This document shows positions 41,090 to 50,431 of a DNA stretch of 64,000 bases, piece after piece. Where the stretch lies: positions 62,001 through 126,000 of the forward strand of contig NZ_JPRH01000010.1 in NCBI RefSeq assembly GCF_000737705.1, written 5' to 3'. Source of the DNA: Chryseobacterium soli (GTDB taxonomy: Bacteria > Bacteroidota > Bacteroidia > Flavobacteriales > Weeksellaceae). Under the pieces are notes generated by a model that was given only the letters and a program-made list of their open reading frames with translations, was not told where the DNA came from and did no database searches. Positions within the stretch are counted from its first letter, which is position 1. Every line of letters begins with the position of its first letter. The translations under genes and the position numbers were made by a program.

Positions 41090-42268
41090 ATGAAAGACGT
41101 ATTTATTGTTGCCGCAAAACGTACTCCCATCGGTGGATTTATGGGAAGCCTGATGGAATTTACTGCAACACAGCTTGGCGCAATTGCTATTCGGAATGCA
41201 TATGAAAGCTTGTCATTTTCTCCTGAATATATTGACAGCGTGTACATGGGCAATGTATTGAGTGCCGGAGTAGGACAATCGCCGGCAAGGCAGGCTGCTA
41301 TTTTTTCGAACATTCCGGTGGATAAAGATGCTACCACCATCAATAAAGTTTGTGCTTCAGGAATGAAAGCCGCAATGCTCGGAGCACAGCAGATCCAGCT
41401 GGGACAGGAACATATTGTCGTTGCAGGGGGAATGGAAAGCATGAGTAATGTTCCTCATTATACCCATATCCGGAATGGTAAAAAGCTTGGAGATACCGTT
41501 CTTACAGACGGACTGATAAAAGACGGTTTATGGGATGTTTATCATGATTTCCATATGGGAAGTGCTGCTGAACTGGGCGTGAAAAAATATGGCCATACCA
41601 GAAAGGAGCTAGATGATTACGCCCTGCTTTCCTACAAAAAAGCGCAGGAGGCTTCAGCAAATAATAAGTTTGAAAATGAAATCATTCCGATACGTATAGA
41701 AGGAAAAAAAGGAGCGGTAGTTATTGATAAAGACGAAGATATCGACAAGCTTATTCCTGAAAAAGTATCCCAATTGAAACCTGCTTTTGAAAAAGACGGC
41801 TTTTTGACGGCTGCTAATTCGAGTAATCTCAACGACGGAGCAGCAGCAATTATTCTGGCATCTGAAGAAGCGATTCGTAAACACCAGCTGCAACCTTTAG
41901 CTAAAATCATTTCCTACGCAGATGCAGCCCAGGCTCCTGAATGGTTTACTACCTCTCCGGCTATTGCCATCAACAAAGCATTGGAACAGGCTGGCCTCAA
42001 GATTAGTGATATTGATTATTTTGAAATTAATGAAGCGTATTCCTCTGTTATTCTCTCCAACCAGCAGATTTTAGGATATGATCTGGAAAAAGTGAATATC
42101 TATGGCGGGGCAGTGGCCATGGGACATCCGATAGGAGCTTCAGGCGCAAGAATACTAGTAACGCTGTTAAGTGTATTACAACAGGAAAAAGGCAGATACG
42201 GGGTCGCAGCGATCTGCAATGGAGGCGGTGGTGCTTCTGCTATCATTATCGAAAATATGAATGTATAA
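41090..42268 (+). CDS. Acetyl-CoA C-acyltransferase (thiolase)
   Basis: A 392-residue thiolase. Catalytic residues are C88 (KVCASGMKA), the His of GHPIGASG and the Cys of CNGGGGAS. It condenses two acetyl-CoA or cleaves 3-ketoacyl-CoA; its length and motifs fit the biosynthetic/acetoacetyl-CoA type. An lpd gene follows after 20 bases. Two palindromic operators flank its promoter, so the pair is probably repressed by a TetR-family protein encoded elsewhere. Confidence 0.93.
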   Translation: MKDVFIVAAKRTPIGGFMGSLMEFTATQLGAIAIRNAYESLSFSPEYIDSVYMGNVLSAGVGQSPARQAAIFSNIPVDKDATTINKVCASGMKAAMLGAQQIQLGQEHIVVAGGMESMSNVPHYTHIRNGKKLGDTVLTDGLIKDGLWDVYHDFHMGSAAELGVKKYGHTRKELDDYALLSYKKAQEASANNKFENEIIPIRIEGKKGAVVIDKDEDIDKLIPEKVSQLKPAFEKDGFLTAANSSNLNDGAAAIILASEEAIRKHQLQPLAKIISYADAAQAPEWFTTSPAIAINKALEQAGLKISDIDYFEINEAYSSVILSNQQILGYDLEKVNIYGGAVAMGHPIGASGARILVTLLSVLQQEKGRYGVAAICNGGGGASAIIIENMNV

Positions 42269-42288
42269 AAAATAATAAGATTTAAACA

Positions 42289-43692
42289 ATGGAACAATAC
42301 GATGTAGCCGTTATCGGCTCAGGTCCTGGCGGATATGTTGCTGCTATACGAAGTGCACAGCTGGGATATAAAACTGTAATTATTGAAAAATACAAGACTT
42401 TGGGCGGAACCTGTACCAATGTAGGATGCATTCCTACCAAAGCTCTTTTGGACAGCACTCATCACTTCCATGATGCACTCCATAAATTCGGGGCTCATGG
42501 GATTGATGTAGGATCTGTACAACTGAATTTCGATCAACTTTATAAAAGGAAAACTGAGGTAGTGCTAAAGAATACGCAGGGCCTCGACTTTCTGATGAAA
42601 AAGAACAAAATAACCCATCTGGAAGGAACCGCTTCTTTTGCTGATAATTCGGTACTTACGGTAACCGCTGAAGATGGATCGATAATAACGATCAAAGCGG
42701 ATCAGTATATTATCGCAACCGGCTCAAAACCTGCTACCATTCCCGGTGTTGTGATCGATAAAAAAAGAATCATCACCTCAACAGAAGCCTTATCACTTAA
42801 AGAACAGCCCAAATCATTAGTGATTGTTGGCGGGGGAGTAATAGGAGTGGAAATGGCTTCTATTTTCAACAGAATAGGAACAAAAGTAACGATCCTTGAG
42901 TATGCCGATAATCTGATTGCTACTATGGACCGTGATCTGGGAAAATCGCTTAAAAAAATAATGAGCAAAGAAGGAATTGATGTGCGTCTTCAACAGTCTG
43001 TCTACAAAGCAGAAAACCTGGGCAATACAGCTAAAGTCTGGTTTAAAGACCAACAAGGAAAAGAACAGGAGCTGGAAGCAGACTATATTCTGGTTGCCGT
43101 AGGAAGAAAACCGTATACTGAAAATCTTGGTCTTGAAAATACCAATATACAGCTAAGTACTAAAGGCACCATCGTGGTTAATGAAGATCTTCAGACCTGT
43201 GTTCCCGGAATCTATGCCATTGGTGATGTCATAGGAGGGGCAATGCTGGCTCATAAGGCAGAAGAGGAAGGAGTATTTGTAGTGGAAAGAATAAATGGCC
43301 AGAAACACCACATTCACTATGACAGAATTCCGTCGGTAGTGTATACGTGGCCCGAAGTATCATCGGTTGGGGCTACAGAAGAAGAATTGAAGCAGAAAGG
43401 ACTCGAATATATCATTGGGAAATTTCCTTTTTCAGCAAATGCAAGGGCAAGAGCCGGAATGGATACCGAAGGCTTTGTAAAAGTAATCGCAGATCCGAAA
43501 TACGGCGAATTACTGGGAGTACATATTATCGGGGCAAGAGCCGCAGACCTGATTGCGCAGGCTGTCGTAGGTCTTGAGTATGAAGTAACTACTGAGGATA
43601 TGGCCAGAATATCTTACGCACATCCTACTTATGCAGAGGTCCTTAAAGAATCCTATACCATTGCTTCCGGACTTCCATCCATTAATATTTAA
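42289..43692 (+). CDS. lpd: Dihydrolipoyl dehydrogenase
   Basis: A 467-residue FAD disulphide oxidoreductase (E3). FAD is bound by GSGPGGYVAAI, the redox pair is C42/C47 (GGTCTNVGCIPTK), the NAD site is GGGVIGVEMAS and the C-terminal His-Glu is in SYAHPTYAEVLKE. It reoxidises lipoyl groups of 2-oxoacid dehydrogenase complexes or the glycine cleavage system. It is in operon with a thiolase rather than with pdh, which suggests service to amino-acid degradation. Confidence 0.95.
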   Translation: MEQYDVAVIGSGPGGYVAAIRSAQLGYKTVIIEKYKTLGGTCTNVGCIPTKALLDSTHHFHDALHKFGAHGIDVGSVQLNFDQLYKRKTEVVLKNTQGLDFLMKKNKITHLEGTASFADNSVLTVTAEDGSIITIKADQYIIATGSKPATIPGVVIDKKRIITSTEALSLKEQPKSLVIVGGGVIGVEMASIFNRIGTKVTILEYADNLIATMDRDLGKSLKKIMSKEGIDVRLQQSVYKAENLGNTAKVWFKDQQGKEQELEADYILVAVGRKPYTENLGLENTNIQLSTKGTIVVNEDLQTCVPGIYAIGDVIGGAMLAHKAEEEGVFVVERINGQKHHIHYDRIPSVVYTWPEVSSVGATEEELKQKGLEYIIGKFPFSANARARAGMDTEGFVKVIADPKYGELLGVHIIGARAADLIAQAVVGLEYEVTTEDMARISYAHPTYAEVLKESYTIASGLPSINI

Positions 43693-43716
43693 AAACGGTT
43701 ATTTTAACCGTTTTTG
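43691..43716 (+). terminator. Terminator of thiolase-lpd operon
   Basis: AAAAACGGTTA / TAACCGTTTTT stem with a three-base loop and T's. The stem begins inside the lpd stop codon. Confidence 0.88.
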
Positions 43717-43793
43717 TTATCTTAGGGCTTTTCCTTTATTCATGAGCTTATTCAATAAAGAAAAAAATTAGTATTCAACCTAAAAAGTAAAGC

Positions 43794-44186
43794 ATGATCC
43801 AATTTAAATATGTGATTCTCTATGTAGCAGACGTAGAAAAATCAATGAATTTTTATAAAGACACCTTCAACTTAGAGATTAAGTTCATTACTCCCGAAAA
43901 AGATTACGGAGAACTGACGACAGGAGAAACGTCTCTGTCTTTTGCCTCACTGGAACTCGCCTCATCTAATATAAAAGAAGGTTTTTTAAAATCAGAGGGC
44001 CAGCAGAAACCTTTCGGAATAGAGTTGGGCTTTGTAACGGATGATGTAGAATCGTTGGTTCAGACTTCTATTGCCAATGGCGCATCACTATACGAAGAAA
44101 TTACGGTAAAACCCTGGGGACAGAAAGTCGCTTATATCAGAGATGTGGATCATTATTTAGTTGAAATTTGTACCGAAATTAAATAG
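43794..44186 (+). CDS. VOC-superfamily protein
   Basis: A 130-residue protein with YVILYVADVEKSMNFYKDTFNLEIKF and VAYIRDVDHYLVEICTEIK, the two halves of the vicinal-oxygen-chelate fold; the final Glu of LVEICTE is a usual metal ligand. Likely a glyoxalase-like or binding protein of unknown substrate. It is followed after six bases by the LRR gene and is probably co-transcribed with it. Confidence 0.85.
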   Translation: MIQFKYVILYVADVEKSMNFYKDTFNLEIKFITPEKDYGELTTGETSLSFASLELASSNIKEGFLKSEGQQKPFGIELGFVTDDVESLVQTSIANGASLYEEITVKPWGQKVAYIRDVDHYLVEICTEIK

Positions 44187-44192
44187 CACCGC

Positions 44193-45083
44193 ATGAAACA
44201 CCATTTTGCAGATTTATCATACAGAGAAGAAAACTATTGGACCATTGTTCCCAATTATGAAAGATTTGCCTACTCTATTAAGCATGAAATGATGGAGAAA
44301 ACTGAGGTTAGAGTTTTGACGATCAGTAAGCATGATGAAAATTGGAAAGAGGTCTTTGATTGCCCCAATCTTGAAGAACTGACCTTAGATAGTCCCACTA
44401 AAGAGCAAGTAGAGGCTATAAAGGAACTCACACAGCTTAAAAGACTGCGGCTATCTTTTTTTCGGGCTAAGGATATAGAATTTATCGGCAGTTTAGAAAA
44501 CTTAGAAGAAGTTGCCTTTGAATATGTCTCAGGGTTTTCAGACCTCAGCCCTATGCAGAAATTAAAGAAACTAAGATCCCTGCATCTTGAGAACCTTCGG
44601 AAAGTTTCCAACTTTGATGGATTAAGAGGTATTGACAGCTTACAGTACTTGCTTATTGATGGCACATTGGACTGGAATCAGCCTATTGATGATTTTTCAT
44701 TTTTGGAAGGGCTGCCTGATCTGGAATTCTTAAACCTTGGATTCGTCGGTAATAAATCCGAGTTTCCTGCACTTCTACCTTTTTTAACCCTGAAAAAATT
44801 AAAACGTTTAATGGTTGGGATAGCAACGTTCAGCACCAAAGAATATGCATTTTTAAATATTGCTTTACCGCATGTTATAAAAGGGTATACAGATGATGAA
44901 ACCTCATGGTCTCCCTACTATCAGTTCAATAATGGGGATATATACTTCCTTGGCAAAGGCTCCCGCACGGTGAAAAACAATTCCTCTACTGCTGCTGATA
45001 AAAAAGAAACCGCTCTCAGACAATTTGAAATTTATGTTCACGAAGCAGAAAAGCTCATTAAAACCCATTTGTCTCGCAAATAA
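44193..45083 (+). CDS. Cytoplasmic leucine-rich-repeat-like protein
   Basis: A 296-residue protein without signal peptide. The middle (about residues 60-205) has irregular leucine-rich repeats such as CPNLEELTLDSP, LTQLKRLRLSFF, LENLEEVAFEYV and LKKLRSLHLENL. The last 80 residues are non-repetitive and end in a charged helix. Such proteins occur singly in Bacteroidota and may mediate protein contacts; the function is unknown. Confidence 0.72.
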   Translation: MKHHFADLSYREENYWTIVPNYERFAYSIKHEMMEKTEVRVLTISKHDENWKEVFDCPNLEELTLDSPTKEQVEAIKELTQLKRLRLSFFRAKDIEFIGSLENLEEVAFEYVSGFSDLSPMQKLKKLRSLHLENLRKVSNFDGLRGIDSLQYLLIDGTLDWNQPIDDFSFLEGLPDLEFLNLGFVGNKSEFPALLPFLTLKKLKRLMVGIATFSTKEYAFLNIALPHVIKGYTDDETSWSPYYQFNNGDIYFLGKGSRTVKNNSSTAADKKETALRQFEIYVHEAEKLIKTHLSRK

Positions 45084-45442
45084 ATAGGAACGAATTGTAT
45101 GTACGTATTCATGTAAAATGTATTTATGATTTTAAAAGTAGGGTATTTTTTAGCAAAATAGGAGGGCGGGGATGTACTCATTATGTGATAAAATAGCAGT
45201 AAATCATTTTGATTTTGATGAATAGCACAAAAAATAGTCCGGATTAAAAAAACAAAGAAGAAAATCACTTATTATGATAATCCGTGGAAAGAGGTTGATC
45301 TTCTGTGATTTATGACAGCTATTGAGATTGAAATATTTTGAGTTTATCGGTAAATCCCCATAAACTGATAAATGTCATTATGCTTGTTATTTTTATTAAG
45401 TCTAAATAAATATAAATTTGTCTCAATAAAAATAAAGAATAC
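45084..45442. other. Intergenic region upstream of the GEVED gene
   Basis: 359 AT-rich bases. It contains a nine-pair hairpin (TTTATCGGT 45343-45351 / ACTGATAAA 45364-45372) and the promoter element at 45413. A frame of about 27 codons near 45200-45310 (KKITYYDNPWKEVD) has protein-like wording but no start codon; it may be a decayed remnant. Confidence 0.4.
45413..45420 (+). promoter_or_regulatory. -7 element of the GEVED gene promoter
   Basis: TAAATTTG, 22 bases before the ATG; a TTG at 45384-45386 lies 26 bases further upstream, a little wide. Confidence 0.5.
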
Positions 45443-46741
45443 ATGAAAAAGATCTCTATCCTTTCTGCGGTTGCTGTTACTGCGTTGTGTAATGCACAAT
45501 ACTGCTTACCGGCTTTTCAGTATGGAAGCGACAGTAATATGATTACCAATGTTACTTTCGGGAACATTAACAATACGTCTTCTTTTCAGGCAGGAAATGC
45601 TCCTGTTTATGAAAATTTCACGGCGATGTCTACCGATATTCAGGCAGGGGGAAGTTATGATATATCAGTGAAAGGCCCTTCCAGTACTTTTCCAAGTGAT
45701 GTCGTTGTCTTTATTGATTTCAACCAAAACGGAAATTTTGATGATGCGGGAGAAAGCTTTTATATTGGGCGTTTAAGCGCTGCAAATCCGGCCAATGCTT
45801 CGAAAGTCACTAATACCATCACCGTTCCTGCCAATGCTGTAGCCGGTGCTACCAGAATGCGTGTGCTTAAAAATACAAATACTGCGGCCTATTCAAACCC
45901 TGCTGCACCCAATTCAATCAGTACAGCGTGCGATAGTACTTTAAGAGCAGGTCAGGCGGAGGATTATACCGTGATGATCCAATCTTCGACAGCCGGTTTT
46001 CCTTCACCCTATTGCGGGGATGAGAATATTACAACCCTTACAGTAAGTGAAATAAGTAAAGTAGAGTTTGCAGGTATAACCAACGACAGCAATATTGACG
46101 GATCTTCCGCAACGATTGAGAATTTCACCAGCACAGTCTTTGATGTAACCAGAGGAATTTCGTATCCTATTTCTGTAACAGGAGGTACTCAGGGACAGGC
46201 AACTGTTTCAGTCTATGCCTATATAGATTTCAATCATAACCATATTTTTGATGATCATGAAAAATTCAATCTGGGCTATTTAGATAATTCCAACCCTGTT
46301 TCTCATGCACAGTCGGGAATTATTACAGGCTCCATACAGATTCCGGTTGATGCTCTATTGGGAGAGACACGTTTCAGAATTGTAAAAGCATACGAGTCCA
46401 GCTCATGGATGGGAACTCTGGAAAATCTGCCTTGCCCGGCAGGATGGTTTATTGGGCAGGTGGAAGACTATACATTGAATGTTCAGGCATCTAACCTTGC
46501 AACGAGGGAGATTTCAAAAGATGCATCCATCAAAATATATCCTAATCCAACTACCGGGGTAATAACGATTCAAAATACAGATCACTTGGAAAAGTATGAA
46601 GTATACAGCATGTCCGGGCAGAAGGTAATGGAAGGAAATACCCATTCATTTACTTTGGAAAAACTGGTGCCGGGAACTTATCTTCTCAAAATTCAAATGA
46701 AAGGTAAGAAAATCATCACTGAAAAAATTATTAAAAAATAA
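45443..46741 (+). CDS. Secreted GEVED-domain protein with T9SS type A sorting domain
   Basis: A 432-residue exported protein. After a signal peptide (MKKISILSAVAVTALCNAQ) two GEVED domains follow, each with the pattern FIDFNxNGxFDD...R.R..K...GQ(A/V)EDYT. The C-terminal 75 residues (IKIYPNPTTGVITIQ ... SMSGQKVMEG ... KKIITEKIIKK) are a type A sorting domain recognised by the type IX secretion system. The protein is therefore released or attached at the cell surface. Substrate or partner unknown. Confidence 0.92.
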   Translation: MKKISILSAVAVTALCNAQYCLPAFQYGSDSNMITNVTFGNINNTSSFQAGNAPVYENFTAMSTDIQAGGSYDISVKGPSSTFPSDVVVFIDFNQNGNFDDAGESFYIGRLSAANPANASKVTNTITVPANAVAGATRMRVLKNTNTAAYSNPAAPNSISTACDSTLRAGQAEDYTVMIQSSTAGFPSPYCGDENITTLTVSEISKVEFAGITNDSNIDGSSATIENFTSTVFDVTRGISYPISVTGGTQGQATVSVYAYIDFNHNHIFDDHEKFNLGYLDNSNPVSHAQSGIITGSIQIPVDALLGETRFRIVKAYESSSWMGTLENLPCPAGWFIGQVEDYTLNVQASNLATREISKDASIKIYPNPTTGVITIQNTDHLEKYEVYSMSGQKVMEGNTHSFTLEKLVPGTYLLKIQMKGKKIITEKIIKK

Positions 46742-46786
46742 AGAAACACATATCTAATCATATCCATATCAATTTTTGTTTTTTTC

Positions 46787-46817
46787 AACCGGCAGGTCAT
46801 ATCTGTCGGTTTTTTTG
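46787..46817. terminator. Terminator between the GEVED and SNF2 genes
   Basis: AACCGGCAG / CTGTCGGTT stem with one G-T pair, seven-base loop and a T-run, between convergent genes. Confidence 0.75.
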
Positions 46818-46842
46818 AATTGTATATACTTAGATGCTTTAT

Positions 46843-49800
46843 TTATTCTAAAATTTCCAGCAGATCGTGCCTGGAAAATCCTTTCAGTTTGGACTGGTCT
46901 GTAGTAAGCAGATCCTGAGCCAGTTTATTTTTCTTTTTCTGGAGGTTCAGTATTTTTTCTTCCACCGTATTAGAACAGATCAGGCGGACAGCAATGACAT
47001 TTTTCGTCTGCCCTATACGGTAACTTCGGTCTATAGCCTGGTTTTCCACAGCGGGATTCCACCAGGGATCTACCAGATAGATATAATCAGCTTCTGTCAG
47101 GTTCAGACCAATCCCTCCGGCTTTCAGGCTGATCAAAAATACACGGATGTTTTCATCTGTCTGGAAATTCTTTACTTTAGATCCTCTGTCTTTGGTTTGT
47201 CCTGTGAGATATTCAAATGCAATATCTCTGGTTTCCAGTTCCGTTTTTATCAGATCAAGCATCCCTACAAACTGTGAAAATATAAGGATTTTATGTTCTT
47301 TGGATGTATTCTGTATCTGCTCCACCAATACATTGATCTTTGCAGAATGCTCTGCCGAGTGTCCTTCCTTAAGCAATACCGGAGAGTTGCAGATCTGGCG
47401 TAGCTTGGTAAGCCCAGTCAAAACATGCATGCTGTTTTTATTCACCTCATCCTCATCGGCTGCAGAAATAAACTCGCGGAGTTCTTTTTCGTAGGCATCG
47501 TATATCTTTCGCTGTACAGCATCCATTTCGCAGTAAATCACCATTTCCGTTTTTTCGGGAAGTTCTTTGGCCACCTGCTTTTTTGTCCTGCGCAGAATGA
47601 ATGGCTGTATTTTCTGCTGCAACTCGACAGCCCGTTTGGTATATTCAAATTTATCAATAGGAATAGCGTAGGTGTCTTTAAAATACTGCTTGCTTCCCAA
47701 CAGTCCGGGACAAGCAAAAGAAAGCTGGCTGTAAAGATCAAAAGTACTGTTCTCTACAGGAGTTCCGGTGAGTACAATCCTGTTTCGGGACTGTAAAAGA
47801 CGAGCGGCCTTATAGCGTTCCGAATTAGGATTTTTAATCGTTTGAGATTCATCAAGGAAGGTATAATTGAAATGAAACGTTTTAAAAATCCGGATATCCG
47901 AAAGCAGCATTCCATAACTGGTAAGCACAACTTCGTACTGTTCCATACCTGCTGTTGTTTTTTCCCTTTCTGCTCCGTAATACAACAGCACTTTTATAGA
48001 AGGGGCAAATTTAATGATCTCTTCCTGCCAGTTAAAAAGCAGGGAAGTAGGAACGACAATCAGGTTGGTGGTATGGCCTCTTTTTTCTCTTTGCGAAAGA
48101 ATAAAAGCAATGATCTGCAGGGTTTTTCCTAGTCCCATATCATCAGCAAGACAGCCTCCGAAATTGAAACCATCCAGAAAGTTGAGCCAGTTGAGCCCAT
48201 CATGCTGATAATCTCTAAGTTCGGCATTCAATCCGCTAGGAATAGGTATCGCAGGAATATTTTTTATAGATGAAAATTGATCCGTATACGCTGCTATCTC
48301 TGTTTGTACTTCCTGGCTTTGCACCTCTTTTTCAAAAAGCATTGAAACTTCACTGAAATTGGTTTTTGGAATCTTTAGCAGTTCACCATCAATTTCTCCG
48401 GCCTGAAAATACGCTGCTATTTTATGGATCCATTCATAAGGCAGAATCCCCTGGGTGCCATCATCCAGCTGAACAAATTTACTTTTATTCCGGATGGCTT
48501 TGTAGAGCTGTTTTAAGGCTGCTTCTTTCTTTCCAAAGCCTACTTTTAGTTTTGCATTAAACCAATCGATACCGCTGGTGATCTGAATATTGATCTTAGC
48601 CCGGTTGGGGTTGATGGTATTGTTTTTTAATTCGTTAAAGCCGAGTATTGTTAACCCTTCATTTTGCCAGACTTCAAAAGCATCAAGGAACCAGTCTTCA
48701 TCCAGGAATTTATTTTTATGAAGATAAAAATATTCATGGCCATCCATCTGATCCTTAAAATCCGGATGCTGTCTCATAATGATAGACGTGAAAAGAGATT
48801 CCAGGCTGTCATTACGTTCTACTTTAAACAGATTGCCATTCTGATCGGTATCAAAAAGCTGCTTTCTGGAATATACGGGGATTTCGGCTTCACCATATTT
48901 CATCACCGGCGTGATGGAAACAAAATTTTCCTGCTGGCGAAGGTAGATGATCCTTTCTATCTGATAATTTTTCTCTTCAAGCTGTACCGGTGTTGCCGGC
49001 TGTATGTAGCTGTAATTGATTTGGATAATGGATTCTAAAGAAGAAAGTATAGTTTGCATCAGTTCTTCATATTTTGAAGAATGAACGAGCAGGATTTCAT
49101 TATTAGCTTTAAAGAATTTAATGACCCGGAGCACGTCCGGATTGTCTACAAAATGATAAGTGTCTCGGCTGAATACAAAATATTCATTCCGGATCACTAC
49201 ATTTTTAAAAGGCAATGAAGTATCGCTGAATAAAAGCTCTCCCATAATTTCATAAAAAGGATCTTTTTTGAAAACATGAAGCTTTATTTCAGCATGTAAG
49301 GTCGTCAGTTTTACGGGAATCAGGGATTTGGCAGCCATTGTTTCTGCTATTTCCCGGTCATGATAGTAGACGTCCAGATCCAGCGGATTACGGACAATCA
49401 GTTGTAAGGCTTCCAGTTCTGCTTCATTGTGATCTTCGGTATATTTATTTTGGAAAGCCACAATACCTGTGTAGAATTTGATTTCCAGGGGTTGGTCTGT
49501 CTTCCAGATCAAATGCATGGCATCAACCGGATTCACAGGGTTTTTAATTTTTCCGTTTTGCGTTACAGGGGCTTCCATCAGAAAAAACATCAGATGGTTG
49601 TAATATCTGTGCCTGCCGATAACCAGAATTTGTCTTTTATCTGTATTCCGGACATTTAATTCTTTGAAAATAGAAGGCCGCTGAGGTAGCAGCTCCCTCT
49701 GAAGGGACTGTGAATCGATCGGAAGCAGTTCTTTGATTTTGGATTTTACCCTGAGTTTTCCATCTTCATATTCAAGTTCAAAATAAGCATCCAGATCGGG

Positions 49801-50175
49801 TTCATTTTCTAACCCATAGCTTTTAGCGTGTGCCGTAAGAAATTGTTTTCGCAGGATAGGATCAAAAAAAATCCTGAAATTTTTATACTCTATGATAGAA
49901 TGAAGGATTTCCGCCTGATGGCTGCATAATTTATGTTCAGTATGATCACACGAACATGCACAAACCAATGAATGACCAATCTGGCTTATTGAAACCTCAG
50001 GAAACGACAATGAAGCTGTTTCCTTGGTAAAGACTCCTGCGTCGTTTTCTATAGCAATAGGATAGATGGTATGAAAATCCCTGTTTTCCATAAATGCACC
50101 GTTAGCGGTATGCTTCAGGAGATCATATACCGAAAGAGTAGTAATGGAAATATTGTCAAGGATGTACTCAGCCAT
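46843..50175 (-). CDS. SWI2/SNF2-family helicase with SWIM zinc finger
   Basis: An 1110-residue protein. The N-terminal SWIM finger has CxC (C74, C76) and CxH (C84, H86). A long, poorly conserved middle precedes the SNF2 ATPase: LADDMGLGKTLQI (motif I), LDESQTIKNP (DEAH-like motif II), LTGTPVENS (III), and in the C-terminal lobe ISLKAGGIGLNLTEADY (V) and DRSYRIGQTK (VI). It translocates on double-stranded DNA to remodel protein-DNA complexes, perhaps in transcription recycling (RapA-like) or repair. Single gene. Confidence 0.92.
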   Translation of the reverse strand: MAEYILDNISITTLSVYDLLKHTANGAFMENRDFHTIYPIAIENDAGVFTKETASLSFPEVSISQIGHSLVCACSCDHTEHKLCSHQAEILHSIIEYKNFRIFFDPILRKQFLTAHAKSYGLENEPDLDAYFELEYEDGKLRVKSKIKELLPIDSQSLQRELLPQRPSIFKELNVRNTDKRQILVIGRHRYYNHLMFFLMEAPVTQNGKIKNPVNPVDAMHLIWKTDQPLEIKFYTGIVAFQNKYTEDHNEAELEALQLIVRNPLDLDVYYHDREIAETMAAKSLIPVKLTTLHAEIKLHVFKKDPFYEIMGELLFSDTSLPFKNVVIRNEYFVFSRDTYHFVDNPDVLRVIKFFKANNEILLVHSSKYEELMQTILSSLESIIQINYSYIQPATPVQLEEKNYQIERIIYLRQQENFVSITPVMKYGEAEIPVYSRKQLFDTDQNGNLFKVERNDSLESLFTSIIMRQHPDFKDQMDGHEYFYLHKNKFLDEDWFLDAFEVWQNEGLTILGFNELKNNTINPNRAKINIQITSGIDWFNAKLKVGFGKKEAALKQLYKAIRNKSKFVQLDDGTQGILPYEWIHKIAAYFQAGEIDGELLKIPKTNFSEVSMLFEKEVQSQEVQTEIAAYTDQFSSIKNIPAIPIPSGLNAELRDYQHDGLNWLNFLDGFNFGGCLADDMGLGKTLQIIAFILSQREKRGHTTNLIVVPTSLLFNWQEEIIKFAPSIKVLLYYGAEREKTTAGMEQYEVVLTSYGMLLSDIRIFKTFHFNYTFLDESQTIKNPNSERYKAARLLQSRNRIVLTGTPVENSTFDLYSQLSFACPGLLGSKQYFKDTYAIPIDKFEYTKRAVELQQKIQPFILRRTKKQVAKELPEKTEMVIYCEMDAVQRKIYDAYEKELREFISAADEDEVNKNSMHVLTGLTKLRQICNSPVLLKEGHSAEHSAKINVLVEQIQNTSKEHKILIFSQFVGMLDLIKTELETRDIAFEYLTGQTKDRGSKVKNFQTDENIRVFLISLKAGGIGLNLTEADYIYLVDPWWNPAVENQAIDRSYRIGQTKNVIAVRLICSNTVEEKILNLQKKKNKLAQDLLTTDQSKLKGFSRHDLLEILE

Positions 50176-50325
50176 AAAATTGATAGGGCAAACTTACAAA
50201 AAAGCGGGAGAAGACAGGCAAATATTCTCCCTATTTCCATAGCCCTATCAGCTACAAAAAAACTGAAAATTCATCTAGGTAAGAAAATACAATTTTATAT
50301 TAAATTTTATGGCCTCTTATTCTAA

Positions 50326-50399
50326 TGTCATTCTGAATGTAATGAATTGAAATGAAGAATCTAATTTATCAATAAGATTTCTCCTTCATCGGAATGACA
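50326..50399. repeat. REP-like intergenic element with inverted TGTCATTC ends
   Basis: The unit begins TGTCATTCTGA and ends TCGGAATGACA, with internal GAAGAATCT-like and AGATTTCTCC-like parts that also pair. This 74-base imperfect palindrome lies between the end of the MscS gene and the start of the SNF2 gene, both minus strand. The wording resembles a short dispersed palindromic repeat common in Flavobacteriia; only this copy is seen in the window. Confidence 0.55.
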
Positions 50400-50431
50400 G
50401 TAGGCGTACAATTGTATATAATAGCTTTTAT

